Positions 7,201 to 14,384 of a stretch of 23,096 bases of DNA are shown piece after piece. The position numbers and the translations under genes were made by a program. Position 1 is the first letter of the stretch. Every line of letters starts with the position of its first letter. This DNA is from an uncultured Pseudomonadota bacterium (GTDB lineage Bacteria; Pseudomonadota; Gammaproteobacteria; Steroidobacterales; Steroidobacteraceae): the NCBI GenBank assembly GCA_946479515.1, contig CAMLGF010000061.1:1-23096 (forward strand), in the 5' to 3' direction. The notes beneath the pieces are model-generated. The model did no database searches and had not been told where the DNA came from. It was given only the letters and a program-made list of their open reading frames with translations.

Positions 7201-7807
7201 CATCGGCATGGACGAGGACACGCGGCGCCGCTGCCTCGAACCCTTCTTCACCACCAAGGGCACGCGCGGTACCGGCCTGGGACTCGCCATGGTGTACGGC
7301 GTCGCGCAGCGCCACAACGCCAATCTCGAAATCGAGAGCGAACCCGGCAAGGGCACGCTGGTGCGCATGAGTTTCGCCGCCGCTCCCGAGCCGCTCGCCG
7401 TGGCCGCGCCCGGGCAGGCGAACGCGGTGGCGCCGATGCGCATCCTCATCATCGACGACGATCCACTGCTGCTGAAATCGCTGCGTGACACGTTGGAATC
7501 CGAAGGCCACGAAGTCACGGTGGCGAACAGCGGCCAGGCTGGCATCAACGCCTTCGTCGAGTCGCACGCCGCAGGCATGCCCTTCCCGCTGGTGATCACC
7601 GACCTCGGCATGCCGCATGTCGACGGCCGCAAGGTCGCCGCGACGGTGAAGGCCAGCGTGCCCAAGACCGTGGTGCTGATGCTCACCGGCTGGGGCCGCC
7701 GGCTGGTGGCCGAAGGCGACGTGCCGTCGGGCGTCGACCAGGTCCTCTCCAAGCCGCCCAAACTCATCGAATTACGGGCGGCTATTGCGGATCACTTTGG
7801 TAGGTAG
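4280..7807 (+). CDS. Membrane hybrid sensor histidine kinase (DUF4118-CHASE3-PAS-PAS-GAF-HisKA-HATPase-REC)
   Basis: A 1175-residue protein with GTG start at 4280; no strong ribosome site is visible, but the frame before it is not protein-like. Domains in order are: a multi-pass DUF4118-like membrane region as in KdpD (about 17-115), a second membrane segment with periplasmic CHASE3 and a closing segment (about 137-335), PAS 1 (about 349-455), PAS 2 (about 493-610), GAF (about 634-780), HisKA with phospho-acceptor H818 (GIAHDINN), HATPase (about 926-1035, N box VNLVFNAVDAMP, G box GTGLGLAMVYG) and a C-terminal receiver (1053-1175) with IIDDD, phospho-acceptor D1108 and LSKPP lysine. A coiled-coil-like stretch (AEDLRQAKEQLEARVDERTR) links PAS 1 and PAS 2. 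All catalytic motifs look intact. The gene stands alone between non-signalling neighbours, so its output partner is not evident. Confidence 0.93.
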   Translation: MADEQLTATKPPPQWRYYVLAFALVAVTLMIRIGMKPWDGGQPLLVMFLFPIVISAYLGGLGPGLLATALAGAATDYFLIAPAGTFEFATPAVFSHWLLFQLAGALSSVLLGEIIRLRAAVRGEFADKRAATTERKVRLGFAVAILFLGTIGIVSYLSVVRLNDNTRLVMRSHLVMANIDALVATTWETEAAQRAYLLTGEEPFAAEYTRSVGRVDGLIQQLRDAVSAEPTQLAHVAALAEAVRARIAHSTDLLEMRRSLGIEAVRERLASSPDRPGAALQARVRGIARDMKTDQFRLLNAREEIARRSAQITQGVIVGGSALALAFVGMALFAIRRDFAGRERAEAELNRFFDLSIDLFVIASGDGYFKRMSPAVSEMLGYTVEEALKIPYLEMIHPDDRPRAIETVRQQLQEGRRIDEYTGRFRHKNGSYRILSWRSMPRNDLMFATARDVTHEVQAAEDLRQAKEQLEARVDERTRALAEANESLHKSERRFRALIEHGSDSIALIDANNNILYLSPAVAQVEGYRPEELIGRNGLEHTHPDDLPVIARAVEQLVANPGKPIPVIWRRRHKDGRWIWLEGVATNLLDDPSVGAIVTNYRDITERLAHESRLSEQLQRLALLARITRAIGERQDLSSIFQVVVTRLEEELPVDFCCIFLYDMGENQLTVTCVSTRSVDAAERLGLRQDTIVPIDENGLSRCVQGHLVYEPDIATMDFPFPQRLAGAGLGSMVIAPLLVESQVFGVLVCARKAPASFSSGDCEFLRQTSEHTALAAHQAQLYNALQRAYDDLRQTQQQIMQQERLRALGQMASGIAHDINNAISPVALYTEALLEREQGISDRGRKQLEIIQRAVDDVAQTVARMGEFYRVREPQVSLVPVDINKLVRQVLDLTRARWSDMVQQRGSAIDLRLELADDLPPIAAVESQVRDALVNLVFNAVDAMPNGGPLTLRTHLADGSGRQIVQLEVIDAGIGMDEDTRRRCLEPFFTTKGTRGTGLGLAMVYGVAQRHNANLEIESEPGKGTLVRMSFAAAPEPLAVAAPGQANAVAPMRILIIDDDPLLLKSLRDTLESEGHEVTVANSGQAGINAFVESHAAGMPFPLVITDLGMPHVDGRKVAATVKASVPKTVVLMLTGWGRRLVAEGDVPSGVDQVLSKPPKLIELRAAIADHFGR

Positions 7808-7812
7808 GTAGG
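7801..7812 (+). repeat. (TAGG)3 tandem repeat across the sensor kinase stop codon
   Basis: Three tandem TAGG units end the sensor kinase gene; the second unit supplies the TAG stop (7805-7807). It is a short repeat, visible directly; significance is doubtful. Confidence 0.6.
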
Positions 7813-7860
7813 GGGGAACCAGTAGGCGCGATTTGAATCTCGCCAGGATCGACGACGGTG

Positions 7861-7876
7861 CCGGCGCGCACGCCGG
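7861..7876. terminator. GC-rich hairpin in convergent gap, possible terminator
   Basis: CCGGCG-CGCA-CGCCGG is a perfect 6-bp stem with a tetraloop in the 96-base gap between the convergent sensor kinase and dehydratase genes. No clear T-run follows on either strand, so intrinsic termination is only a possibility. Confidence 0.3.
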
Positions 7877-7903
7877 GCGCGCATCTTCGTCCTCCAACCC
7901 TAA

Positions 7904-9622
7904 CTAATGAGAATCACGCCTGACCTCACCCCCGCTGTGGCCAACGAGCACGTCGAGGTCCGCTCCCAGGTGCGCCTGCTGCACGTGGTCCACGTACAGC
8001 TTGTACCAGCCGCGCTTGGGCGCCTCGGGCGGCTGCCAGGCGGCGCGCCGCGCGGCGATCTCGGCTTCGCTCACGTCGAGATGCAACCTGCGCGCGGACA
8101 CGTCGAGCTCGATGAGATCGCCGTTGCGCACCAGCGCCAACGGGCCGCCGGCCGCGGCCTCGGGCGACACGTGCAGCACCACGGTGCCATAGGCCGTGCC
8201 GCTCATGCGGGCGTCGGAGATGCGCACCAGGTCGGTGATGCCCTTGCGCAGTAGTTTGGGCGGCAGGGGCATGTTGCCGACTTCGGCCATGCCGGGGTAC
8301 CCCTTGGGGCCGCAGCCCTTGAGCACCATGATGCAGTTCTCGTCGATGTCGAGATTCTCGTCGTCGATGCGCGCGTGGAATTCTTCGATGCTCTCGAACA
8401 CCACCGCCCTGCCCTTGTGTCTGAGCAGGTGCGGCGAAGCCGCCGCGGGCTTGATCACCGCGCCGTCGGGCGCCAGATTTCCGCGCAGCACGGCGATGCC
8501 GGCGCGCGCCTTGAACGGGTCGTCCAGCGGCTTGATGACCTCGCGGTTCCAGCAGGGCGCGTCGGCGACGTTCTCGCCGATGCTCTTGCCGTTCACGGTC
8601 AGCGCATCGCCATCGAGCATGTGCCGGATCTCGCGCATCACGGCGGGCAGCCCGCCGGCGTAGTAGAAATCCTCCATCAGGTACTTGCCCGACGGCTGCA
8701 GGTTCACGAGACAGGGCAGCTCGGAGCCGAGCTTGTCGAAATCCTCGAGCGCGAGCGGCACGCCGACGCGGCCCGCGATGGCCAGCAAATGGATCACGGC
8801 ATTGGTGGAACCGCCGATCGCGGCATTGACCTTGATGGCATTGTCGAACGCGGCGCGCGTCAGAATTTTCGACAGGACCAGGTTCTCTTCGACCATCTCG
8901 ACGATGCGCCGCCCGGTGATCTGCGCCTGCCGATAACGGCGCGCATCGACCGCGGGAATGGCCGCATTGCCCGGCAATGCCACGCCCAGCGCCTCGACCA
9001 TGCTGGCCATGGTCGACGCGGTACCCATGGTCATGCAGTGCCCCTTGGAGCGATGCATGCACGACTCCGCGGCGGTGAATTCCTCCTGCGACATCTTGCC
9101 GGCCCGCACGTCCTCGGACATCTGCCACACGCCTGTGCCCGAGCCGATCTGCTTGCCGCGGAACTGGCCGGTGAGCATGGGCCCACCGGAAATGCCGATG
9201 GTGGGCAGGTCGACGCTGGCCGCCCCCATCAGCAGCGATGGCGTGGTCTTGTCGCAACCCATGAGCAGCACCACCCCGTCGATGGGATTGCCGCGGATGG
9301 ACTCTTCCACGTCCATGCTGGCGAGATTGCGGAACAGCATCGCGGTGGGACGCAATTGCGTCTCGCCCAGCGACATCACGGGGAACTCGAGCGGGAAACC
9401 GCCCGCTTCGTACACGCCGCGCTTCACGAACTCGGCGAGCTCGCGGAAGTGCCCGTTACAGGGCGTGAGCTCGCTCCAGGTGTTGCAAATGCCGATGACC
9501 GGCCGACCGTCGAACAGGTCGTCGGGGTAACCCTGGTTCTTGATCCAGCTGCGATGAAGGAAACCGTCTTTTCCTTCGCGGCCGAACCACTGCTGACTGC
9601 GTCGCGCGCGCTTGGTTTTCAC
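7904..9622 (-). CDS. L-arabonate dehydratase (IlvD/Edd family)
   Basis: A 572-residue IlvD/Edd-family dehydratase that would convert L-arabonate to 2-keto-3-deoxy-L-arabonate in the cytoplasm. The [2Fe-2S] cysteines are in place: C55 (TPCNGH), the MGCDKTTPS cysteine and SKGHCMTMGTAST. The catalytic serine motif ARMSGTAYGTVVLH is near the C-terminus, and the protein ends in RRDSH, as the characterised Rhizobium L-arabinonate dehydratase ends in KDSH. Size and end-to-end sequence fit the sugar-acid branch better than IlvD (dihydroxyacid) or Edd (6-phosphogluconate). The start is GTG at 9622. It lies 72 bases after the LysR gene on the same strand; that gap is AT-rich and could hold a separate promoter. 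Arabinose genes across the divergent promoter support L-arabonate as substrate, although D-xylonate, L-fuconate or D-galactonate activity cannot be excluded by eye. Confidence 0.88.
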   Translation of the reverse strand: MKTKRARRSQQWFGREGKDGFLHRSWIKNQGYPDDLFDGRPVIGICNTWSELTPCNGHFRELAEFVKRGVYEAGGFPLEFPVMSLGETQLRPTAMLFRNLASMDVEESIRGNPIDGVVLLMGCDKTTPSLLMGAASVDLPTIGISGGPMLTGQFRGKQIGSGTGVWQMSEDVRAGKMSQEEFTAAESCMHRSKGHCMTMGTASTMASMVEALGVALPGNAAIPAVDARRYRQAQITGRRIVEMVEENLVLSKILTRAAFDNAIKVNAAIGGSTNAVIHLLAIAGRVGVPLALEDFDKLGSELPCLVNLQPSGKYLMEDFYYAGGLPAVMREIRHMLDGDALTVNGKSIGENVADAPCWNREVIKPLDDPFKARAGIAVLRGNLAPDGAVIKPAAASPHLLRHKGRAVVFESIEEFHARIDDENLDIDENCIMVLKGCGPKGYPGMAEVGNMPLPPKLLRKGITDLVRISDARMSGTAYGTVVLHVSPEAAAGGPLALVRNGDLIELDVSARRLHLDVSEAEIAARRAAWQPPEAPKRGWYKLYVDHVQQAHLGADLDVLVGHSGGEVRRDSH

Positions 9623-9694
9623 GCGCGGCAGACTACCGAAGGCGTCGATACGCGAAAAATAATTTTCTACTGAACAGCCATACGCTCTTTGGCA

Positions 9695-10663
9695 TCACGA
9701 GACATTCTTCAAGTCAAGCGAGCAGCCATAACTACTCACCGCGGTGGTCTTGAGCGCGCGCAGCAACACGGTTGCGGCCGGCGACAGCAGCCAGTCGGTG
9801 CGCGTGATGATGCCGAAGGCCTCCATCGAGCAGGACAGTTGCATGGGTAGCAAGGCCACCATGCCATAGGTGGCGTAGTAGCGGGCCACCTCGGTGGGAA
9901 TGACGGCGATGAAGTCGGTCTGCTGCAGCATCTTGGTGACGAACAGCAGCGAGGCCGTTTCGATGAGCTGCGTGGGCGGCTGCATGCCCGCCTCGCGGAA
10001 CATGAGGTCGAAGCGGTGGCGCAGCACGCTGCCGGGCGGTGGCACGATCCAGGGCTTCTTCTCGACGGCGGCGAGGCTCAGCCCGGCGACGTTGAGCAGC
10101 GGATGCCCGGGCCGCACCACCGCGGACACCGGCTCGTCGGCCAGCTTTTCATAGCGCAGCCCGGTCTTGTCCTGCCGCTCGAACAAGCGGCCGATCATGA
10201 TGTCGATCTTGCCCTGCGACAGCTGTTCGATCAGTACGTCGCTGGACTCGACGTGCAGCTCCACGCGCAGCTTCGGGTTCTCGCGCGCCACGATCATGAT
10301 GGCCTGCGGGATCAGCGACAGCGCCGGTCCGGTGATCGCACCCAGGCTCACGTGGCCAGAGAGCCCGGACTTCAATGCCTCGACCTCCTGTCCCGCCTCG
10401 CGCAGACTGGATAGGGCGATGCGCGCATGACGGATCATGGTTTCGCCGTACCAGTTGGGCCGCATGCCGCGCGGCTGCCGCTCGAACAACGACACGCCGA
10501 GCATGTCCTCGAGATCCTTGAGCAGCTTCGAGGCCGCAGGTTGGGACATGTTGAGAACTTCCGCGGCGCGATGAATGTTGCCTTCGTCGCAGATGGCCGT
10601 GAGCAGCATCAGCTGCCGCGTCTTGAGACGCGCTCGAATGAACCAGGGCGTGGTCGTGGACAT
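9695..10663 (-). CDS. LysR-family regulator (GbpR-like), probable arabinose locus regulator
   Basis: A 322-residue LysR-type regulator. The N-terminal winged helix covers residues about 12-75 (LKTRQLMLLTAICDEGNIHR, then AAEVLNMSQPAASKLLKDLE), followed by the linker helix and a two-lobe effector domain (about 95-305; SLGAITGPALSLIPQAI, VVRPGHPLL). The opening FIRARLKTRQLMLLTAI and the overall pattern resemble the sugar-responsive GbpR/GalR-type LysR group that controls chvE/ggu-like sugar transport genes in rhizobia. The start at 10663 has a GGGGGAGAG ribosome site. It is divergent from the AraD1-transport-glycosidase operon and upstream of the dehydratase. Inference: it senses L-arabinose or a pathway intermediate and controls both directions from 10664-10766. 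Confidence 0.88.
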   Translation of the reverse strand: MSTTTPWFIRARLKTRQLMLLTAICDEGNIHRAAEVLNMSQPAASKLLKDLEDMLGVSLFERQPRGMRPNWYGETMIRHARIALSSLREAGQEVEALKSGLSGHVSLGAITGPALSLIPQAIMIVARENPKLRVELHVESSDVLIEQLSQGKIDIMIGRLFERQDKTGLRYEKLADEPVSAVVRPGHPLLNVAGLSLAAVEKKPWIVPPPGSVLRHRFDLMFREAGMQPPTQLIETASLLFVTKMLQQTDFIAVIPTEVARYYATYGMVALLPMQLSCSMEAFGIITRTDWLLSPAATVLLRALKTTAVSSYGCSLDLKNVS

Positions 10664-10766
10664 TTGTCTCTCCCCCCAATGATCGCTTCATGCCCGAAAA
10701 CATAGATATATCGATGAATATAGCTGTGTAGCAATCTCGGGCTTGTTGGATATCCATACGAATACC
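10664..10766. promoter_or_regulatory. Divergent control region of the arabinofuranose locus
   Basis: This gap is AT-rich compared with its surroundings. It holds TATAT-CGATGA-ATATA (10707-10722), an interrupted inverted repeat overlapping the palindrome GATATATC (10705-10712), and a 10-base palindrome TGGATATCCA (10747-10756) just before the ATG at 10767. On the minus strand TATATT (plus 10717-10722) is a good -10 for the LysR gene. LysR proteins bind T-N11-A interrupted palindromes, so these repeats are candidate sites. No strong ribosome site precedes ATG 10767. Confidence 0.5.
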
Positions 10767-11783
10767 ATGATTCCGGGCTTGCGACTCATTCAATTCATCG
10801 ACGAAGGTGGGCAGCCGCGCGCCGGCTGGGTGACGCCCGACGGTTCGTGCGTCGGCGAGCTGCGCGGTTTCGATTCCACGTTCGCGCTGGCGCAGGCGGC
10901 CTTGGCGGCGGGCAAGTCCCTGGATTCCTTCGCGGAGGCGCATCTGCAGCCGGCCACACTGCCCTACGCAGCGCTGCTCGCCAGCGGCCGCATGCGACCG
11001 CCGCTCGCGCACCCGGACCCAGCACGCTGCCGGGTGTCCGGCACCGGCCTCACGCATTACGGCAGCGCCTCGGCCCGCGATGCCATGCATAAGAAATTGG
11101 CCGCGTCCGAGACGCTTTCCGATTCCATGCAGATGTTCAAATGGGGGGTCGAGGGCGGCCGTCCGGCATCGGATTCCGGCGCACCCGGCGCGCAGCCCGA
11201 GTGGTTCCACAAGGGCGACGGCGACATCGTCGTCGGTTGTGGCAGTCCGCTGCCGTCGCCCAGCTTCGCCCTCGACGGCGGCGAGGAACCCGAAATCGTT
11301 GGCCACTACCTCATCGGCCCCGACGGCACGCCGCACCGCCTTGGCTTCGCCATCGGCAACGAGTTCAGCGATCACGTCACCGAGCGCCAGAACTACCTGT
11401 ATCTCGCGCATTCCAAGCTGCGCCATTGCGCCGTGGGCCCGGAACTGCGCACCGGCGCGCCACCACCGCACATGACGGGCCTCAGCCGCATCCGCCGCGG
11501 CTCGCAGGTGCTCTGGGAGCGTCCTTTTGTCACGGGCGAGAACAACATGTGCCATTCTCTCGCCAACCTCGAATATCACCATTTCAAGTACGCGGCGCAC
11601 CGCCGGCCCGGAGACGTGCACCTGCATTTTTTCGGCACGGCCACCCTGAGCTTCGCGGACGGCGTGCGTGCCGAGCCTGGAGACGTGTTCGAGGTGGAAT
11701 TGCCCGACCTGGGCGCACCGTTGGTCAACGCGCTGTCCCGGGTGGACGGCGGCTTTGCGCTGGGTGGCGTCCGGCAGATGTAG
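10767..11783 (+). CDS. FAH-superfamily AraD1/GguC-type protein, probable 2-keto-3-deoxy-L-arabonate dehydratase
   Basis: A 338-residue protein starting MIPGLRLIQF. A TTG eight codons upstream is in frame but overlaps the TGGATATCCA palindrome, so ATG 10767 is preferred. The C-terminal half has the fumarylacetoacetate-hydrolase-fold features of this group: VSGTGLTHYGSASARDAMH, then PEIVGHYLIG, AIGNEFSDHVTE and a long C-terminal beta region (GDVHLHFFGTATLSF). The E-x-E metal site is recognisable only in outline (GGEEPEIV). Proteins of this type are encoded with gguAB/chvE-like sugar importers and in L-arabinose regulons. They have been proposed to act on 2-keto-3-deoxy-L-arabonate, giving 2-ketoglutarate semialdehyde; that activity is inferred from context, not shown here. 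It is the first gene of the divergent operon, 33 bases before ytfQ. Confidence 0.8.
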   Translation: MIPGLRLIQFIDEGGQPRAGWVTPDGSCVGELRGFDSTFALAQAALAAGKSLDSFAEAHLQPATLPYAALLASGRMRPPLAHPDPARCRVSGTGLTHYGSASARDAMHKKLAASETLSDSMQMFKWGVEGGRPASDSGAPGAQPEWFHKGDGDIVVGCGSPLPSPSFALDGGEEPEIVGHYLIGPDGTPHRLGFAIGNEFSDHVTERQNYLYLAHSKLRHCAVGPELRTGAPPPHMTGLSRIRRGSQVLWERPFVTGENNMCHSLANLEYHHFKYAAHRRPGDVHLHFFGTATLSFADGVRAEPGDVFEVELPDLGAPLVNALSRVDGGFALGGVRQM

Positions 11784-11816
11784 GCAACCGAACAACGGAA
11801 TGACCTTGGGGGAGAG

Positions 11817-12830
11817 ATGAATCGGCTGTTCAGAATCGTTCGACTTCCATTGGCGCTGACCACCCTGGCGGCGCTGCTCGCGGCCTGTTCGAGTTCCGAG
11901 GCTCCCGGCAACGGCGGCCCGGCAGGCGCCGACCAGACCATCACGCTGGGATTCAGCCAGATCGGCGCCGAGAGCGAGTGGCGCACGGCGAATACCACCT
12001 CCATCCAGACCGCCGCCAAGGAAGCCGGCATCGATCTGCGCTTCTCCGATGCGCAACAGAAGCAGGAAAACCAGATCAAGGCGCTGCGCTCGTTCATCGC
12101 CCAGCGGGTGGACGTCATCGCCTTCTCGCCGGTGGTCGAAACCGGCTGGGAGACGGTGCTGCGCGAGGCCAAGGCCGCTGGCATCCCGGTGATCCTCACC
12201 GACCGCGCAGTCGAGGTCAGCGACGAGAACCTGTATCTGTCGCTGATCGGCTCGGACTTCGTCGAGGAAGGCCGCAGGGCCGGCCGCTGGCTCACCGAGT
12301 ACTACTCGACTGGCGCCGGCAAGGACGTGAAGGGCGACATCCACATCGTCGAGCTACAGGGCACCGTGGGCTCCGCGCCGGCCAACGATCGCAAGAAGGG
12401 TTTCGCCGAGATCATCGCCGCGGACCCGCGCTTCAAGGTCATCCGCTCGCAGACCGGCGACTTCACGCGCGCCAAGGGCAAGGAAGTGATGGAAGCCTTC
12501 CTCAAGGCCGAAGGCAGGAACATAAACGTGCTGTTCGCGCACAACGATGACATGGCCATCGGCGCCATCCAGGCCATCGAGGAGGCCGGCCTCGCGCCGG
12601 GCAAGGACATCATCATCGTCTCCATCGACGGCGTGAAGGGCGCGTTCGAGGCCATGATTGCCGGCAAGCTCAACGTCACCGTGGAATGCAGTCCGCTGCT
12701 CGGACCGCAGCTCATGGCGGCGGTGAAGGACGTGGTCGCCGGCAAACAGATTCCGCGGCGCATCGTCACCGAGGAGTCGGTGTTCCCGATGGAAACGGCC
12801 GCCGAAGTCCTGCCCACCCGCAAGTACTGA
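11817..12830 (+). CDS. ytfQ: Furanose-binding lipoprotein of ABC importer (YtfQ-like)
   Basis: A 337-residue type I periplasmic binding protein with a GGGGGAGAG ribosome site at ATG 11817. It has a lipoprotein signal with lipobox LAAC, lipid-bearing C24, then SSSE. The mature part matches E. coli YtfQ motif by motif: ITLGFSQIGAESEWR, DAQQKQENQIKALRSFIAQ, FSPVVETGWE, ILTDRAVEV, VELQGTVGSAPANDRKKGF, SQTGDFTRAKGKEVMEAF, AHNDDMAIGAIQAIEEAGL. YtfQ binds galactofuranose and also arabinofuranose (family knowledge), which fits the arabinofuranosidases in this operon. The lipid anchor is the odd point: the E. coli protein is soluble, and Ser at +2/+3 is not an inner-membrane retention signal. Confidence 0.93.
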   Translation: MNRLFRIVRLPLALTTLAALLAACSSSEAPGNGGPAGADQTITLGFSQIGAESEWRTANTTSIQTAAKEAGIDLRFSDAQQKQENQIKALRSFIAQRVDVIAFSPVVETGWETVLREAKAAGIPVILTDRAVEVSDENLYLSLIGSDFVEEGRRAGRWLTEYYSTGAGKDVKGDIHIVELQGTVGSAPANDRKKGFAEIIAADPRFKVIRSQTGDFTRAKGKEVMEAFLKAEGRNINVLFAHNDDMAIGAIQAIEEAGLAPGKDIIIVSIDGVKGAFEAMIAGKLNVTVECSPLLGPQLMAAVKDVVAGKQIPRRIVTEESVFPMETAAEVLPTRKY

Positions 12831-12845
12831 TCCTCCGGATCGGCC

Positions 12846-14384
12846 GTGTCGGCTGGCGATCGCAGGCCCGTGCTCCTGGCACGCGGCATCGTCCACGCGT
12901 ATTCGGGCAAGCCCGCGCTCGACGGCGTGGATCTCTGCCTGCGCGGCGGCGAAGTACACGCCCTCATGGGGCAGAATGGCGCCGGCAAGTCCACGCTGAT
13001 CAAGGTGCTCACGGGCGTCGAGCGGCTGCAGGCAGGCGACATCACGCTCTGCGGCGCACCGATATTGCCGGCTTCGACCCTGGACGCGCAGCAACTCGGC
13101 ATCAGCACCGTGTACCAGGAAGTGAATCTCTGCCCCAACCTCTCGGTGGCCGAGAACATCTTCGCCGGGCGCCAACCGAAAAAGCCGTGGACCCGCGGGG
13201 GCGGCATCGACTGGCGCGCGCTGAACGACCGCGCGCGGGAGCGGCTGCGGCGTCTCGACGTGGACATCGACGTACGCCGCGAGCTCGGCAGCTATTCGGT
13301 CGCGCTCCAGCAGATGGTGGCCATCGCGCGCGCCATCGACATCTCGGCGAAGGTGCTGATCCTCGACGAGCCCACGTCCAGCCTGGACAGCGACGAGGTG
13401 GCGCAGCTCTTCGCAGCGTTGCGCAAGCTGCGCGAATCGGGCACGGCCATCCTGTTCGTCACGCATTTCCTGGACCAGGTGTACGCCATCTGCGACCGCA
13501 TCACCGTGCTTCGCAATGGCAGGCTGGTGGGTGAATATCCGGCCGCGGAGCTGAACCATGCCGCGCTGGTGGCGGCCATGGTCGGGCGCGCCGTTGCGCA
13601 CGAAGGCGAATCCGTCGCGCACGCGCCGTCCGAGGCGCAACCGCAGGCAGCTCTGCTGCGCGCGCGCAATCTCGCGCGCGGCGGCAGCGTCGGCGGGGTG
13701 AATCTCGAGATCCGGCCGGGAGAAATCCTGGGCTTCGCGGGTCTGCTGGGCTCGGGGCGCACGGAAGTGGCGCGGCTGTTGTTCGGGCTCGACCAGCCCG
13801 ATTCCGGTGAGCTGCTGCTCAGAGGCTTGCCCGTGGTTTTGCATGAACCGGCTGCGGCCATCCGCCACGGGCTCTCGTTCTGCCCCGAGGAACGCAAGAC
13901 CGAGGGCATCGTCGACGAGCTTTCGATTCGCGACAACATCGTGCTGTCCTTGCAGGCGCGCCTGGGCATCTGGCGCAAGCTGCCGCCGGAACAGCGGCGC
14001 GAGATCACGGATCGCCTGGCCAGGCAGCTCGACGTGCGCGCGGCTTCGCTCGACATGCCGATCGGCGAGCTCTCGGGCGGCAATCAGCAAAAATGCCTCA
14101 TCGCGCGCGCCCTGGCCACGAATCCGTCGCTGCTGATCCTCGACGAACCGACGCGGGGCATCGACGTGGCCGGCAAGCTCGAGATCATGAACCTGCTGGC
14201 GAAACTCGCCGCGGACGGCATGGCCCTGGTGTTCATTTCCGCCGAGGTCGAAGAACTGCTGCGCGTCTGTTCGCGCATCGTCGTCATGCGCGACCGCGCA
14301 CAGGTGGGCGAACTGCACGGCGGCTGCGGCGAAGACCAGGTGTATGCGCTCATCGCCGCGCCTTCGGCGGGGTCGGCGGCATGA
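12846..14384 (+). CDS. ytfR: Furanose ABC importer ATP-binding subunit (YtfR-like)
   Basis: A 512-residue double ATPase of the carbohydrate-uptake type 2 (RbsA/YtfR) group, GTG start 15 bases after ytfQ. The first cassette has Walker A GQNGAGKST, a diverged signature (SVALQQMVAIARA) and Walker B VLILDEPTSSLD. The second has a degenerate Walker A (GLLGSGRTEV), an intact LSGGNQQKCLIARAL signature and Walker B LLILDEPTRGID. This asymmetry is normal for the family. It energises YtfT/YjfF in the inner membrane. Its stop overlaps the ytfT start by four bases (ATGA), indicating translational coupling. Its closeness to YtfR rather than RbsA, AraG or MglA rests mainly on the two-permease operon layout. 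Confidence 0.93.
   Translation: MSAGDRRPVLLARGIVHAYSGKPALDGVDLCLRGGEVHALMGQNGAGKSTLIKVLTGVERLQAGDITLCGAPILPASTLDAQQLGISTVYQEVNLCPNLSVAENIFAGRQPKKPWTRGGGIDWRALNDRARERLRRLDVDIDVRRELGSYSVALQQMVAIARAIDISAKVLILDEPTSSLDSDEVAQLFAALRKLRESGTAILFVTHFLDQVYAICDRITVLRNGRLVGEYPAAELNHAALVAAMVGRAVAHEGESVAHAPSEAQPQAALLRARNLARGGSVGGVNLEIRPGEILGFAGLLGSGRTEVARLLFGLDQPDSGELLLRGLPVVLHEPAAAIRHGLSFCPEERKTEGIVDELSIRDNIVLSLQARLGIWRKLPPEQRREITDRLARQLDVRAASLDMPIGELSGGNQQKCLIARALATNPSLLILDEPTRGIDVAGKLEIMNLLAKLAADGMALVFISAEVEELLRVCSRIVVMRDRAQVGELHGGCGEDQVYALIAAPSAGSAA

Noticed and set aside
10743..10766. TTG start for the AraD1/GguC-type gene
   Set aside because: It would place the coding start over the TGGATATCCA palindrome; ATG 10767 gives the expected short N-terminus before the first beta strand.
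10149..12344. A 731-codon minus-strand frame across the LysR, AraD1 and ytfQ genes
   Set aside because: It crosses a clear divergent promoter and three well-supported genes and shows no recognisable protein features.
12354..14318. A 654-codon frame antisense to ytfQ/ytfR
   Set aside because: Shadow of GC-biased codons; the sense strand has complete Walker and signature motifs.
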